DNA of 64,000 bases from Chrysopilus asiliformis. Its lineage: Eukaryota > Arthropoda > Insecta > Diptera > Rhagionidae. Under the pieces are notes generated by a model. The model ran no database searches, was not told the origin of the DNA, and was given only the letters and a program-made list of their open reading frames with translations. A program made the translations under genes and the position numbers. Location: the NCBI GenBank assembly GCA_964034945.1, contig OZ035961.1, forward strand, positions 87,810,124-87,874,123, given 5' to 3'. Shown one piece after another: positions 1 through 11,420 of this stretch (position 1 is the first letter of the stretch; every line of letters starts with the position of its first letter).

Positions 1-149
1 ACGATAGAAAATAGTGTAAAATAAAATATTTTCAAAGCCCTATGAATGAGGCAAGCTTGAACAGTTTTTCTTGACTTAAGGCATCAGGTTCTAGCACCGT
101 GTCGAAAACGAAAATGCCCAAGTTAATGATATTCGTTTTTTTAGTTTGA

Positions 150-788
150 TTAAATTTCATATATTATTAAAAATACACGATCAAATATTGTACATGCCTG
201 ACACAACAAAAGTAACATTAAAATTAACGAAATAATGAAAATAATAAAATGTATCTTAATAAGAATTATTGATTGCCTCGGTAGAGACATGTTGAATTTT
301 TTTGTTTTCCATTCTTCAACTGTACCATTTTCACAAATCCACAGGAACAAACCGTGTTTTTTTTCATACAAACCCAATGCATTGTCCACACTAAAAAAAT
401 GTTTAGTTACATCCTCAAAAATAAAGTTCCGATGTGAACGTATTTGCAGAGTTAAAATTTCGACGACTTTAATTGATGTACAAACCATTTTTACATTCGC
501 CCCAATGATGCGTGATTTAGAACAGTTTACATGATAAGTCAATACGATGTCATTAAAGTCACAAGAATTATTTCGGTAGATTTCTTTCGGATGAAATCTT
601 GAAATCCTTTCATCGTCGATTACCACAGTCTTGTTGCAATAATATTTCATTTCCGCTAAAGGGACTTCTCTCAATCGAATCCCACAAGTTTTCTCTAGTT
701 GTGCATATTTTAGAAAGCACACGATGATCACAAAATAGAGTAAACCATTTGCCATAATTTTTAAAAAGTTTTTTTTATTGTTTTGCAA
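150..788 (-). CDS. Orphan predicted type I membrane or secreted glycoprotein, 212 aa
   Basis: I do not recognise the family. The ORF starts at an ATG; a second ATG at residue 12 directly precedes a hydrophobic stretch (about residues 13-30) that looks like a signal peptide, so translation may start there. The predicted ectodomain has six cysteines (35, 51, 76, 89, 103, 152), an even number compatible with three disulfides, and five N-glycosylation sequons (N52, N73, N88, N154, N166). A strongly hydrophobic segment (about 173-198) near the C-terminus could be a membrane anchor with a short tail. The ordered layout of signal peptide, cysteines with sequons and anchor argues against a chance ORF. 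It has no conserved neighbour within 27 kb. It could be a lineage-specific single-exon gene or one exon of a larger gene. Function is unknown. Confidence 0.55.
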   Translation of the reverse strand: MQNNKKNFLKIMANGLLYFVIIVCFLKYAQLEKTCGIRLREVPLAEMKYYCNKTVVIDDERISRFHPKEIYRNNSCDFNDIVLTYHVNCSKSRIIGANVKMVCTSIKVVEILTLQIRSHRNFIFEDVTKHFFSVDNALGLYEKKHGLFLWICENGTVEEWKTKKFNMSLPRQSIILIKIHFIIFIISLILMLLLLCQACTIFDRVFLIIYEI

Positions 789-1554
789 AGAGAAGATTAT
801 TCCGTATGATAAAAAAAAACTATCAATCTATACCAAAGAATAGATATACCATTTCACTATTTTATTAAGAGGTAATAAGTTTGTTTTCGAAATTCACGTA
901 ATACAGTTTCCTGTTTATAAACTTCAATTTTATCAAAAATATTTTTCCAATTTTATAATTTACTTATGGCGTATTCGAAAGGTCTGCACTTCTTTGCTCG
1001 ACCTAGATTTTAAATCGAATAGAAAATGTTGACAAATTTTTTCTAATAAAATTATATTGATTGAAGTAGGAACTGTTCGTCTTCAGAGTCATGTTCTACT
1101 AATCTGTTATTCGAATTCACCATAAAATTCTTCATACGTAATGTAGAAAATATGCGTACCAATATGGATGATGATTTTTTTGTGAATTTAGACTAAAAGT
1201 AAACCGCAATCAACTAAAATTATAAGTTTCATTAGAGTAATAAATAATTCAATTCAAGTATGTATAATATCCATATTAAAAGACTAAATATAACATAAGT
1301 CGACACTCAATTTGGTGCATTAGAGTATTTTCTCTAATGGATTTGTTGTGCAATTACGAGGATTCGCGCTTATCCAATACTCCTATAACAGCCAAAAATG
1401 TGCACTAATGCGTGACCTTTTTACCTGCACGAAATGAAGCACTTATCATTGCAGAAAATTATGCATTTACTTTCTAGGATTGTGAGATCACAACAAAATT
1501 GCGAAAAAATATAATAAAATAAAGTATATAGGGAAAATACATTACGGAGAAACT
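789..1554. other. AT-rich intergenic DNA, nothing recognised
   Basis: This stretch is AT-rich, has no long reading frame, and shows no repeat or RNA structure that I can identify. It contains the upstream side of the orphan minus-strand ORF, so that gene's promoter should lie near 790-1000, but I see no clear TATA box that decides it. Confidence 0.4.
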
Positions 1555-1682
1555 TACACCGCGATTCTGATAGTCGTGTCGTTTTCGACAAGAGTCTTTA
1601 CGCGTTTTTGTTGGTAAAAAAAAAACACTAACACATAAAACGACTCTCGTCGAAAATGACCGGACTATCAGAATCGGGGTGT
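1555..1682. mobile_element. Short hairpin element A (MITE-like, 128 bp)
   Basis: The two ends are inverted repeats of about 41 bp that match at roughly 36 positions (1555-1595 against 1641-1682). The termini read ACACCGCGATTC and its complement GAATCGGGGTGT. The flanking triplets are TTA-like on the left and TTG on the right, suggestive of but not proving a PIF/Harbinger-type insertion. The centre carries a TTGTTGGTA...AAAACACTAAC core that also occurs at the centre of the hairpins at 55298 and 60053. It has no coding capacity. Confidence 0.7.
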
Positions 1683-1823
1683 TGATTGAAGATTAGGAGT
1701 TTTGCTCTTAAGCGGGTTACAGTTAAGCGATAAATGTTGAATGGAATTCTTAAAAATGTGCACGGGATTCGAAATACTGTTGCAATTAAAAGGGTTGTGC
1801 AGTTATCCGGGGTTTACTGTATC
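1683..1823. repeat. Remnant of a CAGTA-ended (pogo/Tigger-like) MITE
   Basis: The segment ends in CCGGGGTTTACTGTA, which read from the other strand is TACAGTAAACCCCGG, a typical end of pogo/Tc1-like short elements. Upstream are several related GTTAAGCG or GTGCAGTTATCC motifs that look like subterminal repeats. The matching left end is not clear; it may lie left of hairpin A, near 1310-1380. Confidence 0.35.
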
Positions 1824-1949
1824 TTGAACAATATCCGAAATGCGAAAAGTTTCTTCTATAGAACAATGGGCTAAAAAAGGGAAAACATTTTTAATAAATT
1901 AAAATAGTTTTAACGCAAACTGTCGCTTTAAAATATGCTTTTTGAGGAA

Positions 1950-2380
1950 AAAAAATGTCTTTGTTTAGGTTCAAAATTTAAGGTTATCTCAGAACGACTC
2001 GAACTGTCCCAAAATAATCGCGATTTCAAGCGACAAATTAACGATGCGACCGTTGTACCCACGATTGTTGATGCGATAGCGGGCTAAGCGTTGAATATGG
2101 CACACACGATTGTTGCCATTCTATTTTCAGTGTAATGATGTGCATTTATGAAGTCATTTACTAACAATAAAATCGGCAAAACCATTGTACGATCGAGGAT
2201 ATACAGTACAATTTGTATACAACCGATAGCATACGACCAAATATTTTCGCTCAATTCCTTGCGAGTTTGGCCCAACTGTTCGTTCAAAGCTCAAAGACGA
2301 CACAAAAACACGAAATTGGGCCAACATCTGTACAACCATCGCATCGTTTATTTGCCGCTTTAGGGTCGAGCGAAAATGAT
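1950..2380. repeat. Dispersed repeat R6, copy interrupted by an insertion
   Basis: The left half (about 1950-2020, containing CAGAACGACTCGAACTGTCC) and the right half (about 2361-2380, TAGGGTCGAGCGAAAA) are contiguous in the inverted copy at 10640-10720. The sequence between them is a separate element with terminal inverted repeats. No coding sequence is visible. Confidence 0.6.
2028..2360. mobile_element. TIR element (333 bp) inserted in repeat R6
   Basis: The ends are inverted repeats of about 31 bp with four mismatches: AAGCGACAAATTAACG at the left, and at the right the complement of AAGCGGCAAATAAACG. The outer sequence on both sides joins up in the uninterrupted R6 copy near 10650, which shows that this is an insertion. 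I cannot define a target-site duplication. It appears non-autonomous; short reading frames inside resemble no transposase that I know. Confidence 0.6.
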
Positions 2381-2384
2381 CTTT

Positions 2385-2441
2385 GCGCCAGATTACACAC
2401 GGCAACTTTCGGGCTTACTTAACCCAAGTGTAATCTGGCGC
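2385..2441. repeat. Perfect 14-bp inverted repeat hairpin
   Basis: GCGCCAGATTACAC (2385-2398) is exactly complementary to GTGTAATCTGGCGC (2428-2441), with a 29-bp spacer. It lies just right of the R6 fragment and may be the end structure of a very short foldback element. Confidence 0.6.
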
Positions 2442-3337
2442 TTTGGATGTTGCATTTGCTCATTTTTAAGCACTAGGCCCATTGTTTCCATATATGAAAG
2501 CATAAAAAATCGGACGGAAAAGTTTTGCGCCAAAGCCCTTTCTGGTGCAGAATTGAAGAGAATAATGTTTGCCACAATTTTGACTTGAGTTTGAAGTGCG
2601 TTTGTGCTTAAACACTTTTTTTAAAAAAATTCTCGTAAAATACTTTGATATCTTTTTCAAAAAAAAAATGATACAATCAAGATTTGGTCGGCATGAACAT
2701 TCCGACAAAAATTTCAACTGATAAGATTTTTTAAAAACCGATTATTTACAGTAAGTCTTGTTCGTAGTTCATTTATGGAGTCTGTGTTTACATATAAATA
2801 AATTTTGTTTTCGAAATGCCGCCTTATCTGTGAATAAATGCAGACGATAGATTCTTTAATCATTTACGATTAATTTACCCAAACTGATGTTAAATTTTTC
2901 GCATTTTCTCTAGAAATCAAAAATATTAGACGTGCACAATATGGAAGAGTGAATTTCAGGTAATTAAAGGTAGGTAAGTTAAGAAGTAAAGAACGCCTCA
3001 CAATTGATTTTTTCGGTGCGATAACTCGATATCATCCAATCACATACGTTTAAAAAGTGCTCTTTTCTCATTCCTGCTGTTTGAATTTGATGACACGTGC
3101 CAGAAATGTGCAGCGCCCACTGTTTCACACTCTTGTATTTATTCTTATATGATACCATAAATATGAGTATAAACTATGTCCATACATACATAAATATATA
3201 TGTCCCTTTACAGCGAGTGGGAAACATTTTTAGGGGTGGAATAATAGTAACAAAGATGATATACTTCTATGTCAAGGTCAAGTTCATCAGGGGTGAAGAA
3301 TATCGTGGAGTGATATTTACGTGTTAATAGGGACCCT

Positions 3338-3344
3338 TATAAAA
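3338..3344 (+). promoter_or_regulatory. Candidate TATA box
   Basis: TATAAAA lies 66 bp upstream of the ATG at 3404, which would leave a short leader. In AT-rich DNA such a match is often chance; it is listed because an ATG and a good splice donor follow it. Confidence 0.25.
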
Positions 3345-3403
3345 GTGCAGGCAATCCCACAAATATTAGAAAAACTAAATACATAAAAATAAACGACGAG
3401 ACA

Positions 3404-3482
3404 ATGGAAACGCTCGATAAAATGGCCTTAGAAAAGAGTAAAGAAATACAAAACAGAATATTTTATTCCTTAGATACGTATC
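3404..3482 (+). CDS. Candidate first coding exon, unknown product
   Basis: An ATG at 3404 opens a frame of 26 codons that is rich in K, E and D and reaches a strong splice donor, GTAAGT, at 3483. Without splicing the frame stays open to 3601 (65 codons). A TATAAAA motif precedes it. An acceptor ending in TTGCAG near 4247 would join in frame but give only a few more codons before a stop. No family is recognised, so this is at most a tentative exon of a small lineage-specific gene. Confidence 0.2.
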
Positions 3483-3601
3483 GTAAGTGCAAAAAGGACG
3501 AAGGAGGATATCTCCCAAACGAAAAGGGGCGATCAGTTTTAGGGATGGGCCATCATTTCTCCCTTTTTTACCGAGTTATTAATGATAGGGTTTTATTTTG
3601 A

Positions 3602-6590
3602 ATTTTTGTGGTATGACTAGTAAAATTGGGGGCTTACCAAAATTTTATTCAAAGCTCAATTTCCATCGTGACAAGCAATAAGATTTATTTTATTTCGAAT
3701 TTATTGAGATTTTTTTGTGTTAAAAAAGTAGCCACATTGATATTAGTAGCGTGTCAATACTTGAAGGGTCTGAGGTAAGCGGCATAAAACTTTCTTCTAC
3801 GAAAGCCCCAGGCAAGCAGACCTTGTAATTAACCTACTCATGCTAATTTATAAATTTTAAGATATTTTATAATATTTGTGATAAGCGGAGTGCTTTTTAG
3901 ATAAAAGACTTGAAGTTAAAGTCATTCACAAATACAATACGTGTAAAAAAGTTAAAATTGAGGAAAGCATTGTTTGCAATAGTCGAGGAAAACCATTCAA
4001 CAGCAGAAGGCCTAATGGGGAAAACTTAGTCAAAATCATTTTAGAAATTAAGTAGAGTGTAAAACGAGATTTTACAATTTTGTTCAGAATTTGGTTTAAA
4101 TTATGCAATTTGACTAGAAGATTTGAAAAAAATACTAAATATCAAAAGTTTTTTTAACCATATTAAATTTTTCACTTTCAATTTTCTTAAGTAATAATAT
4201 AGTAGGAACATCACATAATCTACGTGTATATGGAGCCCGTTCTTGCAGATAATTTCCAAATGGCTAGTATTTCTACTTGGATGGATATCTAGAGACGATG
4301 GTCAACTTAAACTTCCCAATTCTGCATAATTCGTATAATCGCGTAGAGCTAGAAATGATTTTGCCATGTGTGCAAAACCATTTCAGGTTAATTAAAATGT
4401 TGCGGTCTTTCACGGCACAGCAGTTTTTCCTCATAGTTTTCCCTGCTCTAAATTCATTTGCCTCACTCTTGAAATATCGACCTCTTAGAAATTCTATGTG
4501 ATCCTGTTGCTAGGACTTTTTAGTGTTGGTAAAATAATTTGGTTTCATCTTCTCATTTACCTTTTGTCCATTTTTAGTCGATTAAAAATAACCCCGAAAA
4601 ACTTGAAAACCTGCAATTGCCGAAGACTTTAAACTAAATGTGGTTTAAAATTCCATGTTCACTTCAAATACTTTCATAATAATTTTTTTTTTTTTGATGA
4701 TATCAGCATTGATTCAAAAAAGAGAAAAGTATCTGGATTTGTGGATTTGATTCCTTTTTAACGAGTCAATTGATTCTTAGAATCTCGATTTTTTTAGTCG
4801 CACAAAATTGTGTTCAAAAACATGTTATAACACCAAGTATCTTCTACGATTTAGTGACAATCGGCCGAAAGTCACTTCACAAAAGTGATGTTCATCAAAG
4901 TTCCTTTTTCAAAAAAGACGTTGCTATTTGACATGAGGTTTATTTTGCCAACCATTAAAAATACGTAAAAACCATCAAAGGACATAATGCAGGAAATTTT
5001 ATTTCATTTGAATTTGATTATATGCATTTTTTCATAAATGTGCAGTTTTCGAAAGAAGATGTGTTACACCCTTTTTGAACAAGCGACATAATATGAAATA
5101 AAACACTAAACAATTCTGAAAAATATTTACTTGAAATTTAAGCCATTAACACAAAAAATTATATTCTTTGTAGCCATATATTTTTTCAAAAATTCTGTGA
5201 ATTTCTGGGCTTTTTGCTTAGTGTCGTACTAGAAGAAAATGGTGATTTGTAAAGTGGGAGTTTTGTCAAAAAGATTTTTGAGAAACTAACACAAAACGCA
5301 TTTTGTGAAATGGCCTGCTACACAAATGCAATCCGCAAGCATGAGTTTTGAAATGTTCATCAATTTTCCATATAATTCACAACAAAAATTTTCGTGTGCA
5401 TTTCAAAATTACGCTTGCGAAATCTGGCCCAGGATACAACCAACCCTTACGGCACATTCTTCTGGAACAATGGACTAATAACGTTTTTTACTCATCTAAC
5501 ATAATATGTTTTCTGTTTGATTCAAAGAACAATACAATATGTTTTTATCATATTGGGTATGAAAAGAAAATGAAACTTTGAAAATATTCAGTTTTTTCTT
5601 AGCATTTCAGTTGGAAATATTTCCATTAAAACTCTACAAACAGAGTGTGTTCTTCGATGGGCGTTTATAAATGTTGTGAATGCCACACCTTTCGTACACC
5701 TGCCTAGATATGAAAATGGTTAGATACGACTAGGTATCTAGGCAAACCAGTAGAAATTTCTAGGTTAGCAAAATTAAAGTTGATGGTAAATGTTGGTAAC
5801 TCAAAAAGTCACATAGTTACAGACTTTGTGAAGAAATAGTGATGTTTTTTAATACGAAAAAAATAATAAAATCATCATTAAGGCAAATATGTGTACGACA
5901 CATTTAATGTCAGTGATACCATCATAATATTTCTTCTATATTCGGTGGTTATGGTTAGCATGAATAGCATCAGAGGTCAAATCAACACGAAGGCCTATCC
6001 ACCTACACCCAATTTCAGTTTCAGCCACAAAGATCATCATCAACATTATCCAAACTAAACGAAGCCTCAAAATTGTTTTATTTTATTTCTTTGGATAGTT
6101 TTATATTACTTAAGTAACATCACCATAAGTCGTAATTCAGTGTCATCATCGTTAGAAAATAATTTTTTGGCATCGTTTTTGTGTGATGCCTATCCCTCGG
6201 ATGTTCGCAATAGATGAATAAGGGGTAAAAGTTTTTACTCTGAAGTAATTGGTTGTGTAAAAAAAAGTAAAATCTATTAAGAAAAAGATCTAATTGTAGT
6301 TTATTCCTCTTCCTCATAATAGGATGCAACAAATTGCTATACGTAACACAAAGTTGTAACCAACTACAAAATAAGTAACGTAAGAATTCCGCGTTTAGGA
6401 CTCAAAAAGCCGGAAATAATAACATTTTTTTACGGTTGCCTAACACATTTTTTTTTCGTTACAAAAATCGTCTGTCTGTCACATTGATTTTTCAGGTGAA
6501 TGTAACGTGAATATAACACAATTTTTCCACATAATATTTTCGTAACCTATAAGAAAAATTAAAATAAAACTGAAATTTATTCGTCATTCA
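3602..6590. other. AT-rich DNA with no recognised feature
   Basis: Only short, compositionally random reading frames are present. A small inverted repeat occurs around 5703-5747 (GCCTAGATA near the left, TATCTAGGC at the right). I see no conserved coding sequence, RNA gene or clear transposon boundary. Confidence 0.4.
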
Positions 6591-6596
6591 TTGGGA

Positions 6597-7110
6597 TTAT
6601 TTGTTTCTCTAAAAACATAAGAAAAGGGTCAATTTTCAAATACTCTATATGTGGACAGAAAATTTTTTCAAAAAAAATCTATTTGTTAGGAGAGGGGGAA
6701 AGAAGTGATCCGATCGGATTTTGATGTATGGAAGAATTCTGTGAAATCATATTCTAAACACATTTTACCTTTATGAATCTTTTAATATGTCTCACCATTT
6801 TCGAGGAAATAGCAATAAGCTGTTTCGTTTCTGTGATGGAGGGAGAACGAATGGTTCGATTGTCCATTCGATTGTCTTAGCCTACTCAATTCCGAGAAAC
6901 GTAACTATACAATATTTCAAGTCTCTAGCTCAATCCTTTCAAAAGTTATGGTGTTCACGGACGAACATGCGGAAAATTTTGTCATCCGTAACAACCTGAT
7001 ATAGTTCATTTTTGTGTCCGATGGTTGGTTTGATGAGTTACAAACGTTATAATTAATCTAATATACTTCTGTATGATATATCATATAGAGTATAAAAATT
7101 TTCAATAAGT
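6597..7110 (+). repeat. Dispersed repeat family R1, copy 1
   Basis: This copy shares ordered motifs with 13405-13850 and 33560-33905: a CAAATACTCTATATG start (absent from the 33560 copy), GATTTTGATGTATG, a run like CACCATTTTCGAG, CAAGTCTCTAGCTCAATC, a CGGACGAAC or ACAGACGGACGG tract, and TTCATTTTTGTGTCCGA near the end, followed by ATATCATATAGAGTATAAAA. There is no open reading frame of note. The class is unknown; I see neither terminal inverted repeats nor a poly(A) tail. Confidence 0.65.
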
Positions 7111-7134
7111 CCTGGGTTTCAAAGTATTGAAAAT

Positions 7135-8010
7135 TTCATAGTCTTAATAAAAGCTACAGTTATCTCCTGATCACAGAAAATCTAGTAATGGCCGAAAAAA
7201 TAAGCGTCTTTACGATTTTTTCTAAAGCACTCATACAAAATACAAATGTTGATGGAATGTTTATCGAATTTTATTTTCTAAATTCCTGAATTTGGGATGA
7301 TTTAGATGACTCGCTGCAGGACACTTTAGCGAAAACATATTGACTCAAAAAAAAATATGAAGACCCAGATTTGCTCTCGGAAATCTGTTTCCGACCATAT
7401 ATTTTATAGCCCGCTCTCCTCTATAATTATTGCTTTTCAAAACTTTTTATAGCCCTTCTAAACTGACAGTTTATCTGCATTTGATCGGAAAAGTCAAGTA
7501 ATAGGGCAAGATACCCTTTCAAAATCAGGAATATCTCGATAACGGTAAAATATATGGATTTACAGTAAATGGCAAAAAATGTAGAAGTTTTTAGTATCTT
7601 TAATTCTACCTTCAACTGTTTTTTTTGCCCGAAAAACCAAGCAATTCGCAGAACTCTATTTTCTAAATAACGGTAAAAATAACGGATATAGACAAAAATC
7701 AAAATTGTGGAGGATGCCATTCTCATTAATTCATCTTATACATACAACCAGCAAAAAACAATTTTTTCGAGATAATCGCTAAAAACTGATTTTTTTAAAT
7801 AACGGTATACCTTGATACTGGTTGAAATATCGAATTCTAGTAAAAGACAACCGTAATTTCGGAGTAATCGCGATTTTTAAAAAGTCTGCATATTGGTTAC
7901 TTCCGGTTAACGGATTTTCACCAAAAGTTGATAGGGTCGTCCCATTCTAGAACCAAACATTCCTTTAAAATCTCATGGCTCTAGGTTTAGTAAGAAATCT
8001 TAATTGAGGA
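7135..8010. repeat. Dispersed repeat family R4, copy 1
   Basis: The stretch contains TTACTTCCGGTTAACGG, TCTAGTAAAAGAC and repeated CGAGATAATCGC phrases that recur at 17567-18350, inside the hAT copies at 54309-55125 and 60214-61404, and more weakly at 23480-23720 and 62040-62500. The repeat is non-coding; its boundaries are approximate. Confidence 0.5.
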
Positions 8011-8129
8011 GGTCCAGTCCCACTTTGGGATGAAGTGCCATATATAGATAAACTAGCTTGCATACTCATCGTTGCTAGGTTAAAGTTTTTTATATAAGTT
8101 TTAGAATACCAAAAAACGGAAAGAACTTA

Positions 8130-8700
8130 AAAACTTTTGAGAAAAATCTTATCCTTGCAGGACTTTCCTCGTAATCAACGACCCCGAAAACCCACTAATG
8201 CCGATTTTTCAAGGAAAATATGGTATTTGCGTTTTCCTTACAGGACCTTCTATTTGGATTTTTGGAATTTTAACACCGTATTCGTGATCAGTGACACAGA
8301 AAACACGCCAATGCGATTATTTCCCGGGAAAAACAGAGAAAAGGATATTTGCGTTATCCTTACAGAATCTTTTGTTAGGATTTTTAAAATTTTAAAACCG
8401 GATTTGTGATCAGCGACCCCAAAAACCCCCTAGTGCCAATTTTTCCCGGGGAAAATAGGGAATGGATATTTGCGTTCTCCTTACAGGACCTTCCGTTTGA
8501 TTATCCTTTTCCTCAAATTTTCCGTAAAAATCTCATCTGGGGTTGCTGAATCCGATTCTGGCACTAAGAAATCGGTTAGGATAACGGAAAGTCCTGTAAG
8601 GATAATGTCATTATCCTTTTCCTCAAAATTTCTTGAAAAAATATCATCTGGGGGTTTTCGGGATTGCTGAATCCGATTCTGAAATTAAAAAGTCCATATC
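8130..8700. repeat. R3 tandem array, degenerate copy with an internal inversion
   Basis: About three units of roughly 125-130 bp run forward, each with a CCTTACAGGACCTT motif, a GATCAGCGACCCC motif and a run of C after AAAAA. They are followed by one to two units in the opposite orientation (CTGTAAGGATAA, GGGGTTTTCGGGATTGCTGA). The same unit forms the regular array at 14915-15665. No coding sequence is seen. Confidence 0.7.
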
Positions 8701-8722
8701 AGAGGCATCAAGGATATTATTA

Positions 8723-8895
8723 CAGTAGAATCCCGATAATTCGTACCCCGATAATTCGTATATCCCGCTAATTCGTATGAATTTGCTGGTCCCTTGAAAA
8801 AAATCCCGATAATTCGTACCCCGATAATTCGTATATCCCGCTAATTCGTATGAATTTGCTGGTCCCTTGAAATACGAATTATCGGGATTCTACTG
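8723..8895. mobile_element. CAGTA-ended MITE, two internal units (173 bp)
   Basis: The element begins CAGTAGAATCCCGATAATTC and ends with the complement, flanked by TA on both sides (8721-8722 and 8896-8897), as expected for Tc1/mariner or pogo-type insertion. Inside, a 73-bp unit with CCCCGATAATTCGTATATCC and GAATTTGCTGGTCCCTTGAA is present twice. Copies with one and three units lie at 12999-13098 and 12699-12944. Confidence 0.88.
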
Positions 8896-8974
8896 TATAT
8901 ATTCGAAGACTAAAAAGTATAAACAAGTAAGAAATACTTCATTTTGGATTTTTAGTCATACTAATCAAATGCAA

Positions 8975-9215
8975 AAGGATAAAATTTAAAAAAAATGTTT
9001 TTTTTTTGAAAAACCTCTTTAAAAAGTGCACTAAAAAGGAAAAAAAATTTTTTGTTACTGTATAACAGAAATAAAAGCGAGATAAAAGCATTAAAAATAA
9101 AATAAATATTTATCTCGCTTTTATTTCTGATACACAGTAGGTACCAAAAAAAATAATGTTTTCCATTTTAGTGCATTATTTAAATAAAAAAAATTTTTTT
9201 TATACTTTTTAATAA
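8975..9215. mobile_element. Foldback element FB1
   Basis: Long inverted arms (about 9020-9083 and 9110-9182) meet around an AT-rich centre. The inner arms read AATAAAAGCGAGATAAA and its complement, and the outer arms carry GTGCACTAAAAAGG. The family is shared with 14605-14885. It follows an R3 array across a TTCGAAGACTAAAAAG joint, the same order as the copy at 14.6-15.7 kb but inverted. Confidence 0.75.
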
Positions 9216-10340
9216 AATGATAAAATTATCATTTTTAACTTTAAATTCATCTTGAATCTTTCTAACCCCAATTTCCCACTTTTTAAAATACCAATTTGAC
9301 GCGGAGTGTAGTGTAGTCAGTAAGGTGGTGAAATTTAATTTTATTCAACTCCTCAATTCTATTCAATCGATTTTATGTTGTGATTAGTCAGCCTTCAGTT
9401 GTCATGTTTAATGTCCATTGAAATTGTGACAACATTCAATCGGTTTTTACGATCGCATCTAATATTGAATTCCAGTAAAAATGGTTACCCACTTTCATAG
9501 TTTCCAGAGAACTCGTTTAAGCGTAATCAACACTAATAATGCGAGACATCTATAGATGACTCCATCTTAGATCATCTTTAATTACTTGACTCTGGCTAAA
9601 TTGTAGAGTGTTAGTTAGCTTTTATTTGGCATTTTTAAAAATTTTCTGTTTTTTTTTTGCAATGTTTGTTATAAAGTTGGGTTTCAAACTGATTAACAGC
9701 CATATACGGTCATTTGTGTCTGCTACTGTGCAATTGCCCGCAATGGCAATCGGTTTATTTAATGCTTTTAGAAATTTATGTAATTACGGCAATGTAACAA
9801 TTCAATGATCGGTTGACGTCACTGGCAGTAATTTTATGCTTTCTATATATTTTTCGAATTTTACGTAATCGCATCAGTCTGGCAATTAACGGCTTTTGTG
9901 TAATTTTCCATTAAGTCAATTTTTCTTAGTTTCACACGTTTCATAAAACTGATAGCGAAATGTTTGAGTGATGTTAAAAATTTTCACTGAAAATTTAGTT
10001 GCATGCAAAGAATTTTATTTAACTACATAACATGTAATTAGTCAATTGTTATTCAAGGGCATTTTTTATCATTGAACAATTTTTCAAGCAATGTTTTTTT
10101 TTGCGATACAATGCGAAATTGTGAAAAAAATTTTACCTATCCAACGTATCGTCTAAATTGACCACATAACAATATTACAATTTTTTTTAATTTTGAATAA
10201 AAAAAAGTTTGTGATTTTATTAAATATAGAGTTACGATTAAAAAATTGTGTGAAGTATAGAAGGCAAATTTTTCAATTGAAAAGTCAAATTCTTTCAATT
10301 TTGTTTAAACATTTATTTGTTTGTATTTTTGTAAGGCATG
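9216..10340. other. AT-rich DNA, nothing recognised
   Basis: I found no conserved coding sequence, RNA gene or repeat boundary here. A short frame at 9608-9808 is hydrophobic but has no recognisable features. Confidence 0.4.
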
Positions 10341-10344
10341 GAAC

Positions 10345-10590
10345 CAATCGTTGAACACAAAAATGAATTACGCCAGGATATTTGGGATGACAAAAAATTT
10401 TTATTCTCCACTGAATTGAGCTAGAGTCTTGAAATTTTGTATAGTAATGTTTCTTGTAAAAATGAGGCTAAACGCAAGATGGGACCCATCCTTTCCTTTT
10501 TCCCCTAACGCACACACAAATTTTTTTCTTTTGTTTTTCGATGGCTTTCGTTGAAAAACTTTTAAGGGTCGCCGTTTTTTGATTTTAAAA
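10345..10590 (-). repeat. R1-like repeat, partial copy in reverse
   Basis: Read on the minus strand, the order TAGCTCAATTCAGT, GTCATCCCAAATATCC, AATTCATTTTTGTG and CAACGATTGGTTCC matches the distal half of the R1 copies at 6.6, 13.4 and 33.6 kb. The proximal half is diverged or missing. Confidence 0.5.
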
Positions 10591-10639
10591 GTTCAAAATA
10601 TTAATCTAAAGAACAGATGGATTTCGATCGACCCTAAAA

Positions 10640-10720
10640 TCTAGATAATTTTGGGACAGTTCGGGTCGTTCTGAGATAATCTTAAATCTTGAGTTTAACA
10701 AAGATGTATTTTTGCACAGA
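10640..10720 (-). repeat. Dispersed repeat R6, uninterrupted copy
   Basis: On the minus strand the motifs CAGAACGACCCGAACTGTCC and TAGGGTCGATCGAAA are about 15 bp apart. In the copy at 1.95-2.38 kb the same two motifs are separated by a 333-bp element. This copy therefore serves as the empty-site reference. Confidence 0.6.
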
Positions 10721-11286
10721 AAAATAGATTCAAAAGCAACAATACGTGTTAAAACTGTTTAAATTAATAAAATAATAATTGATTTGCACTTTTATTGCTA
10801 ACTTTTTTTTTAAGAATTTCACAATTTAGATGTTTTTAATTTTAGTACTAAGCGCAAATTTTATTGAATTATTTTTCCATTAATTTTCCGGTTCGTATTT
10901 TCACAAATCACATTACAAGTTACGTGAAATTTATTTAGAAAAAAATTGTTTGAACATGTCATTGTTGTTGAAATCATTTTAAAAAAAACTCTACTTTTTC
11001 TATGTGATGTGAGTCTCGTATAAAAAAAATTTTATTTGACCATTTGTTTTAATTTAAAATGAAATTGAAACTACGATCTTTGCGATTATGGAACTTGCCT
11101 CTTTTATTTATACGTAAATAAAATTTAATATTCGGTTTCAATTTTACTACATTCTGCTGAATTGTAACATTATTTTTAGAAAAAAATCTGCATAAGAGCG
11201 AGGAGGATCTGACGAAAGGAGGATTTGCCATTTTTAATTTTTTTACAGAATTACAAGAATAAAAAAGAATATAAATAAAGTTAATA

Positions 11287-11420
11287 CAGTAGAATCGCGA
11301 TTATATGAACGTATTATTATATGATCAGTTGTATTAAATGCATAGAAAATATTTGAGATTAAATACACTGTTATATGAACAGCTTAAAATTTCATGTTCA
11401 TATAATCGCGGGTGTGGAAT
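11287..11420. mobile_element. CAGTA-ended MITE, right end lost
   Basis: The left end CAGTAGAATCGCGATTATAT resembles the 8723 family for its first 11 bases but then diverges. A GTTCATATAATCGCGG inverted copy lies near the other end (about 11396-11411), where the expected ...TACTG terminus is missing. An internal GTTATATGAAC repeat is also present. Confidence 0.55.
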
